Assembly (NCBI RefSeq): GCF_021513235.1
Contig: NZ_CP090976.1
Location: forward strand, 992,001-1,056,000
Direction: 5' to 3'
DNA length: 64,000 nt
DNA from: Kaistella sp. 97-N-M2
GTDB lineage: Bacteria; Bacteroidota; Bacteroidia; Flavobacteriales; Weeksellaceae
This document shows, piece by piece, positions 1 through 8,280 of this stretch. The notes under the pieces are model-generated. The model did no database searches. It was not told the origin of the DNA and saw only the letters and a list, made by a program, of their open reading frames with translations. Position 1 is the first letter of the stretch. The number at the start of each line of letters is the position of its first letter. Position numbers and translations under genes: made by a program.

Positions 1-60
1 TTTCAGATCGTTTGTATTGCAAATCTACACTAATTTTCGATTAATGCAAAAAATTATCGC

Positions 61-68
61 TATTTTTG
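61..68 (+). promoter_or_regulatory. Bacteroidota -7 box for the DUF4293 gene
   Basis: TATTTTTG matches the TAnnTTTG -7 consensus. It ends 18 bases before the ATG at 87, which implies a very short leader. Confidence 0.5.
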
Positions 69-86
69 CACCTGAACCTCATCAAC

Positions 87-476
87 ATGTTGCAAAGAAT
101 ACAAACTGTCTGGATCTTTCTGGCGATTTTAGGCGCCATCTTTTTGTTCGTTACGGCGCAGGACTTTTCGCTCTTCGGAGCCGTTCCGTTCATTTCAGTT
201 GTTTGTGTTGGCCTCGTTTTGTTAGGCTTCATCAGTATTCTAAGTTATAAAGACCGAAAGAGACAAATTCTGCTGAACCAAATCGGCATTTTTATAAACG
301 CTTTGTTGCTCGGTTTACTGGCGTATTGGCTACTCAATTTACCTGGAGGAATTCAGTTTCCTGAGAAAGGTATTGAGCCGTTTTTCCCGCTCCTTTCTGT
401 AATCTGTTTGTTTATCGCAAACATCTACATCCGAAAAGACGAGAGGCTCGTAAAATCTGTAGACAGACTCCGCTAA
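87..476 (+). CDS. DUF4293 family membrane protein
   Basis: A 129-residue integral membrane protein with four predicted membrane helices (about residues 5-22, 30-50, 62-85 and 98-115) and a basic C-terminus. The length, the MLQRIQTVW start and the helix pattern match DUF4293, a Bacteroidota family of unknown function. The frame stays open upstream to a TTG at 66, but the ATG at 87 is preferred because the family begins here and the -7 box ends at 68. It is followed by a UUCG-loop terminator, so it is probably monocistronic. Confidence 0.8.
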   Translation: MLQRIQTVWIFLAILGAIFLFVTAQDFSLFGAVPFISVVCVGLVLLGFISILSYKDRKRQILLNQIGIFINALLLGLLAYWLLNLPGGIQFPEKGIEPFFPLLSVICLFIANIYIRKDERLVKSVDRLR

Positions 477-500
477 ACTTCAACGATTTTTTTTGAGTGA

Positions 501-528
501 GACAGTTCCTTCGGGAGCTGTTTTTTTT
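501..528 (+). terminator. Rho-independent terminator after DUF4293
   Basis: Stem ACAGTTCC / GGAGCTGT (one G-U pair) closed by a TTCG tetraloop and followed by eight T. Confidence 0.85.
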
Positions 529-571
529 AGTGCCGAAGCGCGGAAATATTTATCTTTATCAAAAATAATCC

Positions 572-1495
572 ATGACCAAAATTTCTTTTTTATTTATTTT
601 GATGTTTTCTACGCTGTTTTCAGCTCAGGAAGTTTCCAAAGAAAGCGTCACAAAAGTGCTTTCTGCGCTTGCGTCGGACGAAATGAAAGGTCGCGAAATC
701 GGGACGCCCGAAAATGATTCCGCCGCCGTGTTTATCGCCAAAACTTTCGAAGAAAATAATCTGGACTACTGTACCGGGAATTCCTATCTCGTCCCTTTTG
801 ATTACAAAGGAAAAACGGTGTACAACGTTTGCGGAATCAGGAAAGGAAAATCCCCTGAAACCTTAGCTTTCACCGCACATTTCGATCATATTGGGTCTAC
901 AAATAAAAAAAGCGATCACGTTTTCAACGGTGCTGACGATAACGCGAGCGGCGTAACAACTGTAATTGGCCTGGCCGATTTCTTTAAAAACAAAGAGCCG
1001 CATTTTTCGATGATGTTCATCGCTTTCAATGGCGAAGAAATAGGAATGAAAGGTTCGAAAGCGATCTCCAGTTTAGCAAACTTACAAGCTCAATACCAAA
1101 ACATCAAAGCCTTATTTAATTTCGAAATGGTCGCCACGGTTTCCAAATTTGGTCCGAACGCGCTTTACATGACGGGCGATGAATTTTCTGATCTCGATGA
1201 ATTATTCAATGGCAAAGCAGCAAACGGTCTTACCATTTTTCCGGATCCTTATAGGGGTCAGCAGCTCTTTTACCGGTCGGACAACGTGAGTTTTGTAAAA
1301 AAGAAAATCATTGCTCATTCATTTTCTACCGTGGATATGAACACGGCGAAACATTACCATCAGCTGAGTGATGATGTAAGCGTGGTAAACTTCGAAAATC
1401 TTACGCAAATCATTAATAATGTGGGGAAAACGATAGAAAAACTGACGCCGGAAAATTTTAAACCTGTCTACAATAACACCGTCGATTTCAATTAA
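572..1495 (+). CDS. M28 family zinc peptidase, secreted
   Basis: A 307-residue predicted exported aminopeptidase-like enzyme. Residues 1-18 form a signal peptide ending at FSA|QE. The di-zinc M28 ligands are visible: H103 in AHFDH, bridging D122 in GADDN, the E155-E156 pair in NGEE (general base plus ligand), E185 in NFEM and the HYH cluster at 261-263. It probably trims N-terminal residues from peptides in the periplasm or outside the cell, but the substrate cannot be read from sequence. The ATG at 572 gives a complete signal peptide. A second, larger M28 enzyme lies at 57.9-59.4 kb. Confidence 0.85.
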   Translation: MTKISFLFILMFSTLFSAQEVSKESVTKVLSALASDEMKGREIGTPENDSAAVFIAKTFEENNLDYCTGNSYLVPFDYKGKTVYNVCGIRKGKSPETLAFTAHFDHIGSTNKKSDHVFNGADDNASGVTTVIGLADFFKNKEPHFSMMFIAFNGEEIGMKGSKAISSLANLQAQYQNIKALFNFEMVATVSKFGPNALYMTGDEFSDLDELFNGKAANGLTIFPDPYRGQQLFYRSDNVSFVKKKIIAHSFSTVDMNTAKHYHQLSDDVSVVNFENLTQIINNVGKTIEKLTPENFKPVYNNTVDFN

Positions 1496-1517
1496 TACCG
1501 CCCAACTGAAAATTATG

Positions 1518-1525
1518 TAATTTTG
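1518..1525 (+). promoter_or_regulatory. -7 box for the ABC exporter gene
   Basis: TAATTTTG, 17 bases before the ATG at 1543. The exporter therefore has its own promoter despite lying close behind the peptidase gene. Confidence 0.55.
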
Positions 1526-1542
1526 CGCTTTAATTTCCCTGA

Positions 1543-3381
1543 ATGAAACCATTACAACGTATTCTTTCCATTGCAAAACCGCATCAAAAATACCTTTTCG
1601 GAAGTATTTTTTTCAACCTTCTTTATTCGGTCCTCCAAATTTTTTCCATTGTAACTATGCTGCCGATCCTGCGGATCTTATTTAAACTGGATAAGGAAGT
1701 CGACACAAATATTGTCCCGGTGTACAGCGGCAAATTCGCGGATTATTTTGGGTATATGAAAGATATGGCGTACTACAAAATTCAGTTAAACATCAATGAA
1801 TACGGGGCCATTCAGGTTTTGGCCGTTCTTTGCGGCATCACGGCCATGGCGTTTTTGTTGCGGAATCTTTTCCGCTATTTAGGCTCCTATCTTTTGGTAA
1901 ATTACCGCGTAGGCATCACCAAAGATCTGCGGACCGCGATGTACGACAAATTTTTGAAACTGCCCGTTTCCTTTTTTACGGAGCAGCGCAAAGGCGATAT
2001 GATGTCGCGGATCTCCAACGATATCGGTGCCGTAGAAGGCGGAATTATGGGAAGTTTGGTTGATGTTTTGAACGCGCCGTTTATGATTATCGCTTCGCTG
2101 ATCACTTTATTTATACTTTCACCGCAGCTAACTTTGTTCTCGCTTTTGGTCTTTCCTGTGATGGGAATCATTATCGCGTGGGTAGGGAAAAGCTTAAAAA
2201 GACAGGCGACGGCCGCGCAGGAAGAACTGGGGAATTTATTTTCTCTCGTCGATGAAACTTTGAAATCTTCGAAAGTCATCAAAATTTTTAATGCCGATAA
2301 AATTCTGAAAAACCGCTTCAACCGCACCACGAACGACTGGCAGAAATACGCCATCGGCATGAGCCGCAGACGCGAACTCGCCTCGCCAATGAGCGAATTT
2401 TTGGGTTCCGTCACCTTGCTCATCATCACCTGGTTTGCAGGTACAGAAATCATTAATGGCACCAATAAGGATCCCGTGACATTCCTCGCATTTATAGGGG
2501 TTTTCTTCCAAATTTTGGATCCGGCGAAAAAATTATCGAACGCTTTTTCTTCCATTCAGGGCGGAATGGCGAGTCTGGATCGGGTTTCTGAAGTTTTGGA
2601 TTATGATTTAAAAATTGATGAAATTGAAAATCCGGTGCCCATTTCCACTTTAAAATCACAAATTGAATTTAAAAATATTGGCTTCTTTTACGATAAAGAC
2701 AATGTGATTTTAAAGAATTTTAACCTCACGGTTCCAAAAGGAAAGACCATCGCATTGGTGGGACAGTCCGGATCCGGAAAAACGACGATCGCGAATCTTT
2801 TGGCGCGGTTTTACGATGTTTCCGAAGGCTCAATTTTGGTAGATGGAGAAAATGTGAAAAACCTGAAAGTTACGGATTACCGAAATTTACTCGGAATGGT
2901 AACGCAGGAATCTGTTTTGTTTAATGATTCCGTCTTCAACAACATTCTCATGGGAAAACCCGAGGCGACGGAAGAAGAAGTGATGGCCGCGGCCAAAATT
3001 GCGAATGCCCATGAATTCATAGAAAATCTACCTGATAAATATTATACGAATATTGGTGATGACGGAAATAAACTTTCGGGCGGCCAAAAGCAGCGCGTTT
3101 CCATTGCCAGAGCTGTTTTAAAGAATCCACCAATCATGATTTTGGATGAAGCCACTTCTGCGCTGGACACCGAAAGCGAAAGATTTGTGCAGGACGCGCT
3201 GGAAAAAATGATGGAAAACCGAACCTCACTCGTCATTGCTCACCGCCTCTCGACCATTCAGAAAGCCGATTGGATCGTCGTGATGGAGCGCGGAATTATC
3301 GTGGAACAGGGAACCCATCAGGAACTGTATGCAAAACAGGGCATGTATAGAAGACTGGTAGATCTGCAGAATTTTGGCTAA
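1543..3381 (+). CDS. ABC transporter, fused permease and ATPase (MsbA-like exporter)
   Basis: A 612-residue type IV ABC half-transporter that should work as a homodimer in the inner membrane. Six transmembrane helices fill about residues 15-330, with an ABC ATPase domain from about 370. The Walker A is GQSGSGKTT (407-415), the Q-loop is VTQES, the signature is LSGGQ (511-515) and the Walker B is IMILDE (531-536), followed by the switch-loop AHR. Length and layout fit MsbA and related lipid or drug flippases. The substrate is not determinable: lipid A core export is plausible but not shown. Confidence 0.85.
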   Translation: MKPLQRILSIAKPHQKYLFGSIFFNLLYSVLQIFSIVTMLPILRILFKLDKEVDTNIVPVYSGKFADYFGYMKDMAYYKIQLNINEYGAIQVLAVLCGITAMAFLLRNLFRYLGSYLLVNYRVGITKDLRTAMYDKFLKLPVSFFTEQRKGDMMSRISNDIGAVEGGIMGSLVDVLNAPFMIIASLITLFILSPQLTLFSLLVFPVMGIIIAWVGKSLKRQATAAQEELGNLFSLVDETLKSSKVIKIFNADKILKNRFNRTTNDWQKYAIGMSRRRELASPMSEFLGSVTLLIITWFAGTEIINGTNKDPVTFLAFIGVFFQILDPAKKLSNAFSSIQGGMASLDRVSEVLDYDLKIDEIENPVPISTLKSQIEFKNIGFFYDKDNVILKNFNLTVPKGKTIALVGQSGSGKTTIANLLARFYDVSEGSILVDGENVKNLKVTDYRNLLGMVTQESVLFNDSVFNNILMGKPEATEEEVMAAAKIANAHEFIENLPDKYYTNIGDDGNKLSGGQKQRVSIARAVLKNPPIMILDEATSALDTESERFVQDALEKMMENRTSLVIAHRLSTIQKADWIVVMERGIIVEQGTHQELYAKQGMYRRLVDLQNFG

Positions 3382-3491
3382 AAAAAATAATTAAGACCGA
3401 ATTTTCGTAGTTTTAACAGGAAACAGGCGCGGTGGGCGGAGCCCTGAAAGCGAGACATCAAAAAATTTTTTTTAAATTCTGCAAAAAAAAA

Positions 3492-4343
3492 TTAAGCCGG
3501 AAAAACATTTAAACGGTTGATCTGCTCCCGGTAATCTGCGGGCAGTAATAAATTTTTCACCAGCCAGTCCATTTTCATCAACTTTACGATTCTGTAAACC
3601 GGAACTGCAGGAGTTAGCAGTGAAAAATCTCGGAAAGACAGCAACTCCCCTACTCTTTTTGGCACCATTAGTTTTTGAGCTTCAATTAAAATTTTAAATC
3701 TTACTGTTCCCAAATGTTTTTCATATTGTTGAAACAAATCCACGGTAAATTTACTTTTTGCTAAATTTTCGTAAACGTGAGTCTCTCTTACAGGAAGCCA
3801 TTCTGCGTAATTCCTTGGCAAATTTTCCACGCCCATTCTTTCGCCCACGCGGTAAAATACATTGTACACTTCTTCTTTTTCTGCAGTCGTGAGTTTTCGT
3901 TCTAAAAGTTCAAAAGCAACGATTGAATAATAGATCAACATAAAAAGCACATCGCGGTAAGCCCAATCTGGAATAGGAAAACCCCGGCTTTTTTCAACTG
4001 CAGTATGAATTTTTCGAATGGTATCAATTGAATGATGCGCATTTTCGGTTGTTGCAAAAACAATTTTTCGGGCATACTCTACCGTGGAAAATAATCTCCC
4101 GATCGGATCATTTGGTAATTTGCCTGTAAAATAAAGCCAATCTACCGCTTTGTTTACGGCAAATTCTGCAGCGGCTCCGGCGAAAATAAAAAGAATGGTG
4201 TCGCTTTTCCCCCAAATTTCGCGCACGATGGAGTTTTCTTCCGCAAAATTCTGACGGGAATCTGGCGAGAGATTTTCTTTGAAAACGGTCCTTCCAGAAG
4301 AAAACGGGCATTTTGAAATATTTGAATTGTGAGTGTAATTCAT
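3492..4343 (-). CDS. Oxygenase MpaB family protein (DUF2236, rubber-oxygenase-like)
   Basis: A 283-residue, mostly helical protein. The segment from about residue 43 (REIWGKSDTILFIFAGAAAE) through the PIGRLFST and HHSIDTIRKIH blocks follows the DUF2236 pattern, in which conserved histidines and arginines bind a b-type haem in latex-clearing protein Lcp. MpaB and Lcp cleave alkenes oxidatively. No secretion signal is visible, so a cytoplasmic or membrane-associated oxygenase is likely, with unknown substrate. It has its own promoter and is convergent with the ABC exporter. The family call is fairly good; the chemistry is inferred. Confidence 0.7.
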   Translation of the reverse strand: MNYTHNSNISKCPFSSGRTVFKENLSPDSRQNFAEENSIVREIWGKSDTILFIFAGAAAEFAVNKAVDWLYFTGKLPNDPIGRLFSTVEYARKIVFATTENAHHSIDTIRKIHTAVEKSRGFPIPDWAYRDVLFMLIYYSIVAFELLERKLTTAEKEEVYNVFYRVGERMGVENLPRNYAEWLPVRETHVYENLAKSKFTVDLFQQYEKHLGTVRFKILIEAQKLMVPKRVGELLSFRDFSLLTPAVPVYRIVKLMKMDWLVKNLLLPADYREQINRLNVFPA

Positions 4344-4365
4344 GGCGGTATCATTAAATCTTATG

Positions 4366-4394
4366 CAAAGATATAAATATACTTTGAATCACAA
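4366..4394 (-). promoter_or_regulatory. Promoter of the MpaB-like gene
   Basis: On the minus strand, TATCTTTG (4366-4373) with a TTG (4392-4394) 18 bases further upstream. This matches the -7/-33 layout of Bacteroidota promoters. Confidence 0.55.
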
Positions 4395-4450
4395 AGTTCT
4401 TTGATTTTATCTAAATTTCCTCATTTGAATAAATTCTCAACTTTAGAAAT

Positions 4451-7048
4451 TTATCTCCCAATCATTTTCTTGATTGAATTCAATTTCATTAATGCTTCAA
4501 TCGGTGTTAAGGTATTGATATCGATTTTAATCAATTCCTCCCGGATATTTTCCAGAACAGGATCATCCAACTGGAAAAATGAAAGCTGCAGACTTTCCTC
4601 CGTAATGGCTTTTGCAGAATCTTTGGAACCGCTTTGCGATCGGCTTTTTTCTAAAGTTTTCAAAACTTCATTCGCACGGTTGACCACTTTTGCGGGCATT
4701 CCCGCCAACTTCGCGACGTGAATTCCGAAACTGTGTTCGCTTCCGCCGGATAGCAGTTTTCGAAGAAAAATAATGCTTCCTTTATGCTCCTGAATAGAAA
4801 CGTGGAAGTTTTTGATCCTTTCAAAATTTACCGTCATTTCATTGAGTTCGTGGTAATGCGTTGCAAATAAGGTTTTCGCCTGTGTGGGATGCTGATGCAG
4901 AAATTCGGCGATGGCCCAGGCGATGGAAACGCCGTCGTAAGTGGACGTTCCGCGCCCAATTTCATCGAGTAAAATCAAACTTCTTTGCGAAATATTGTTG
5001 AGGATATTGGCGGCTTCATTCATCTCGACCATAAAAGTCGATTCGCCGGAGGAAATATTATCCGACGCGCCAACCCGCGTAAAAATTTTATCTAAAATTC
5101 CGATCTCCGCATGTTTCGCGGGCACAAAACTGCCGATTTGCGCCAACAGACAGATGATCGCAGTTTGTCGCAGAATGGCCGATTTTCCCGCCATATTCGG
5201 ACCGGTAACCATAATAATCTGCTGCGAATCTTTGGACAGAAACAGATCGTTCGGAATATATTTTTCGCCCAAAGGCAAAGCATTTTCTATGATCGGATGG
5301 CGCGCTTCTTTTAAATTAATTTCAAAACCCTCATTCAAAACCGGTTTCGTGTAAGATTCAGAAACAGCGAGTTCAGATAAACCGACGCCACAATCGAGTT
5401 CTGCAATAATTTTGGAATTTTCCTGAATCTGATCGATGTAGATCATCACATTTTCGCAAACTTCGCGATACAATTGCTGCTCAATTTTGGATATCTTTTC
5501 TTCCGCGCCCAGGATTTGTTCTTCGTACTCTTTCAGTTCTTCGGTGATGTACCGTTCCGCGTTGACCAAAGTCTGCTTCCGGATCCAGTCCGCGGGGACT
5601 TTATCTTTATGGGAATTCCGGACTTCGATAAAATAACCGAAAACATTATTGAAACTGATTTTCAAACTCGTAATTCCTGTGCGTTTTACCTCGCGGTCGC
5701 ACATTTCATCGAGGAAATTTTTGCCTTTGCTCTGCAGTCCGCGCAAATGATCGAGTTCCGCGGAAATCCCGGTTTTAATAACATTTCCCTTGGCAATACT
5801 TACCGGCAGGTCTTCATTTAGATAATCCGTCAGATATTTAATGAGTTCCTCCACATTAACCAAAGGCGAGAGCCACGCCAAAACTCCCGCATGTGGATGA
5901 AGTAACCCTTTAATATGCTGGATGTTGATGGCACTTTGCCGCAGATAACCCAGTTCCTTCGGGCATATTTTTTCCGAGGCTAATTTCCCCATCAACCGGT
6001 CCAGATCCGAGATGGTTTTTAATAACTGTAAAATTTCGTATTTCAGATTTTCCTTCTTATTAAAAAATTCAATTAAATCTAACCTGCGATTAATTTCGGT
6101 AACGGACTTTAAGGGCAAAATTAACCTCCGGCGCAGTAATCTTCCGCCCATCGGCGTCGAGGTTTTATCGATGATATCGAGCAAAGATTTTCCCTGCGGA
6201 TGTGTAGAATAAACGATTTCGAGATTTCGCAAGGTAAAATGATCCATCATCAGATAGTCATCTTTCGGAATGAGTTTAATCTTTGTAATATGCTGCAGAA
6301 GCGCGTGATGCGTATCCTCTACCAAATAGGCGAAAATAGCGCCGGCAGCGGTAATTCCCAATTTCCGGTCCTCCACGCCAAAACCTTTTAGAGAACTGGT
6401 TTTGAAATGGTTCGTTAGTTTTTCGTAGGCATAGTTATATTGAAAAGCCCAGTCTTCTAGTTTAAAAGAATTGCGGTTTTTCAGCTGCGTGGGAAGTTCG
6501 GCCGTTCTTTGATAAATAATTTCGCTCGGATCAAAAGTGCCGACGATGTGCAGCAGCTGTTCCAGATTTCCTTCTGAAGTTAGAAATTCTCCCGTCGAAA
6601 CATCCACCAAAGCCAAACCGTATTTTTCTTTTACTTTATGAATAGAAAGTAGAAAGTTGTTTTTTTTGGACGACAAAACCTGTTCGTCGAAAGTAACGCC
6701 GGGCGTAATTAATTCTGTGACGCCGCGTTTCACGATTCCTTTTACCTTCTTCGGGTCTTCCAGCTGATCGCAAATCGCCACGCGAAGTCCGGCTCTCACG
6801 AGTTTTGGCAAATAAGTATCTACGGAATGATGCGGAAATCCGGCAAGCTCGATGTGACCTTCGCCGTTGGCTCTTTTTGTCAGAACAATCCCTAAAATCT
6901 GGGACGCACGGATCGCATCGGTGCCAAAAGTTTCGTAAAAATCTCCCACGCGGAACAGCAAAAGCGCATCAGGATATTTCGCCTTGATGGTGTTGTACTG
7001 CGTCATTAGAGGGGTTTCTTTTTTGGCCACGGGAATTTTAATTTTCAA
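4451..7048 (-). CDS. mutS: DNA mismatch repair protein MutS
   Basis: An 865-residue MutS that recognises mismatches and recruits MutL. The mismatch-reading FYE motif is in GDFYE (F37, E39). Walker A is GPNMAGKS (616-623) and Walker B is LILLDE (691-696). Clamp, lever and ATPase domains are complete and the length is normal. The start is not ATG: TTG at 7048 is given, and GTG at 7030 (protein starting AKKETPLM) is an equal alternative. The first ATG, at 7006, would remove the conserved TPLMTQY segment and is rejected. It is transcribed divergently from the SpoU methyltransferase gene through an overlapping promoter pair. Confidence 0.95.
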   Translation of the reverse strand: MKIKIPVAKKETPLMTQYNTIKAKYPDALLLFRVGDFYETFGTDAIRASQILGIVLTKRANGEGHIELAGFPHHSVDTYLPKLVRAGLRVAICDQLEDPKKVKGIVKRGVTELITPGVTFDEQVLSSKKNNFLLSIHKVKEKYGLALVDVSTGEFLTSEGNLEQLLHIVGTFDPSEIIYQRTAELPTQLKNRNSFKLEDWAFQYNYAYEKLTNHFKTSSLKGFGVEDRKLGITAAGAIFAYLVEDTHHALLQHITKIKLIPKDDYLMMDHFTLRNLEIVYSTHPQGKSLLDIIDKTSTPMGGRLLRRRLILPLKSVTEINRRLDLIEFFNKKENLKYEILQLLKTISDLDRLMGKLASEKICPKELGYLRQSAINIQHIKGLLHPHAGVLAWLSPLVNVEELIKYLTDYLNEDLPVSIAKGNVIKTGISAELDHLRGLQSKGKNFLDEMCDREVKRTGITSLKISFNNVFGYFIEVRNSHKDKVPADWIRKQTLVNAERYITEELKEYEEQILGAEEKISKIEQQLYREVCENVMIYIDQIQENSKIIAELDCGVGLSELAVSESYTKPVLNEGFEINLKEARHPIIENALPLGEKYIPNDLFLSKDSQQIIMVTGPNMAGKSAILRQTAIICLLAQIGSFVPAKHAEIGILDKIFTRVGASDNISSGESTFMVEMNEAANILNNISQRSLILLDEIGRGTSTYDGVSIAWAIAEFLHQHPTQAKTLFATHYHELNEMTVNFERIKNFHVSIQEHKGSIIFLRKLLSGGSEHSFGIHVAKLAGMPAKVVNRANEVLKTLEKSRSQSGSKDSAKAITEESLQLSFFQLDDPVLENIREELIKIDINTLTPIEALMKLNSIKKMIGR

Positions 7049-7084
7049 GAAAAAAGATTTAAATTACATAAGGATTGAAAACCT

Positions 7085-7092
7085 TAATTTTG
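7085..7092 (+). promoter_or_regulatory. -7 box for the SpoU methyltransferase gene
   Basis: TAATTTTG, 14 bases before the ATG at 7107. Only one base separates it from the opposite-strand mutS -7 box. Confidence 0.55.
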
Positions 7093-7093
7093 C

Positions 7094-7101
7094 CAAAAAT
7101 A
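7094..7101 (-). promoter_or_regulatory. -7 box for mutS
   Basis: TATTTTTG on the minus strand. Transcription would begin near 7087, inside the opposing methyltransferase promoter. Confidence 0.5.
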
Positions 7102-7106
7102 CGAAA

Positions 7107-7643
7107 ATGTCATCCACCAAAAAATTGAAACTCGAGGAATTAGGAAGAATCGATGTCGAAACATTTAAAGAAACAAAAAAAACACCGCTTGTTGTAGTTT
7201 TAGACAATGTTCGGAGCATGCATAACGTGGGTGCGATCTTCCGCACGGCAGATGCGTTCTTGATCGAAAAAGTGATTTTATGTGGAATAACGCCGCAGCC
7301 GCCCCACCGCGAGATTCACAAAGCTGCGTTGGGCGCTACCGAAAGTGTGGAATGGGTGTATGAAAAAGATATTTCCGAAGCATTGCAAACTTTAAAGAAA
7401 GAAAGCTATAAAATTATTGGTATCGAGCAGACCTCGGATTCGAAAGCGCTGACGGAGTATTCCATCACTAGAGACGAAAAATACGCGCTGGTCTTAGGAA
7501 ACGAGGTAGACGGTTTGAGCGACGAGGCCTTTTCTGCGTACGACGCCTTTCTCGAAGTACCGCAGTTGGGAACGAAACATTCCCTGAACGTCTCCGTTTG
7601 TGGCGGCATCGTGATGTGGGAATTTTTTAAAAATTTAAAATAA
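7107..7643 (+). CDS. TrmH/SpoU family RNA 2'-O-methyltransferase
   Basis: A 178-residue SPOUT methyltransferase with the three knot motifs: NVGAIFRTADAF (about 40-51), GNEVDGLS (131-138) and SLNVSVCGG (159-167). It should transfer a methyl group from SAM to a ribose 2'-OH in tRNA or rRNA. It lacks the N-terminal substrate domain of RlmB-type enzymes, so the target (for example tRNA position 18 or 34) is open. The frame extends upstream into mutS, but the ATG at 7107 is chosen because the -7 box is at 7085-7092 and the family starts here. Confidence 0.85.
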   Translation: MSSTKKLKLEELGRIDVETFKETKKTPLVVVLDNVRSMHNVGAIFRTADAFLIEKVILCGITPQPPHREIHKAALGATESVEWVYEKDISEALQTLKKESYKIIGIEQTSDSKALTEYSITRDEKYALVLGNEVDGLSDEAFSAYDAFLEVPQLGTKHSLNVSVCGGIVMWEFFKNLK

Positions 7644-7717
7644 TATTTAAAATTTTAAACCATTATTTCACGGCTGCACGAATTTTCGGGTAAAAATGGC
7701 CTATTCGCTGCGGCAAA

Positions 7718-8245
7718 TCATTTATTTAAATGGATGGTTTTAAGCAGATTCCATTTTTTGTTCACGTGTTTGAAGAGCCCGATGCGTTCGGCTAAAAAAG
7801 AATCCTCAAAAGTTTTTCTTTCATATTCCTTCCAGGCTTTTTGAAAATTTTCTACGCTTAAATCTCTGTACGCCACCGTTAGATGCGGCGAAAATTTTCC
7901 GAAAGGCTCGAATTTCATTTTGTCTTCAATCTCCTTTTGCAAACGTAAAAGCTCGGTGGTGTTTTCAGGACTAATAAAAATGACGGGCCGTTTTTTGTTC
8001 GGGAAACATCCGAAATTTTTTAAAAAGACTTTAAAAGAAGTGCTTCCCAGGTGCAATTCTGCAAAAACCTGCACCAGCTTGTCTTCCAGATTTTCCTCTA
8101 AACGAAAAGGCGCTATTAACGTGATATGCGGAAAATTGTTAAAAGCCTTCACGGAACCGAATCTTTCAGCAAAATCTTTGCTGACAGCTTTTACTTTTTC
8201 GCAAAGTTCTTCGGGAAGAACAACGGCAATAAAATACAGGCTCAT
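7718..8245 (-). CDS. 2'-5' RNA ligase family (2H phosphoesterase) protein
   Basis: A 175-residue protein with the two HxT motifs that define the fold: HIT at 40-42 and HLT at 121-123, spaced as in ThpR/LigT. The family hydrolyses 2',3'-cyclic phosphodiesters or joins 2'-5' RNA ends; the physiological substrate is unknown. It lies 35 bases behind the TolC-type gene on the same strand and may be read through from the efflux operon. Confidence 0.8.
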   Translation of the reverse strand: MSLYFIAVVLPEELCEKVKAVSKDFAERFGSVKAFNNFPHITLIAPFRLEENLEDKLVQVFAELHLGSTSFKVFLKNFGCFPNKKRPVIFISPENTTELLRLQKEIEDKMKFEPFGKFSPHLTVAYRDLSVENFQKAWKEYERKTFEDSFLAERIGLFKHVNKKWNLLKTIHLNK

Positions 8246-8280
8246 CGCAAATTTGGATTATAATTATTATCCCGCCAGAA

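Noticed and set aside
1902-2555. 217-codon minus-strand frame inside the ABC exporter gene
   Set aside because: It is the antisense of conserved ABC transmembrane sequence, with no domain or promoter of its own.
3400-3475. GC-rich patch between the ABC exporter and MpaB-like genes (GGGCGGAGCCC, AAAGCG)
   Set aside because: It could be a decayed hairpin repeat, but too few blocks match copies 1-3 to claim it.
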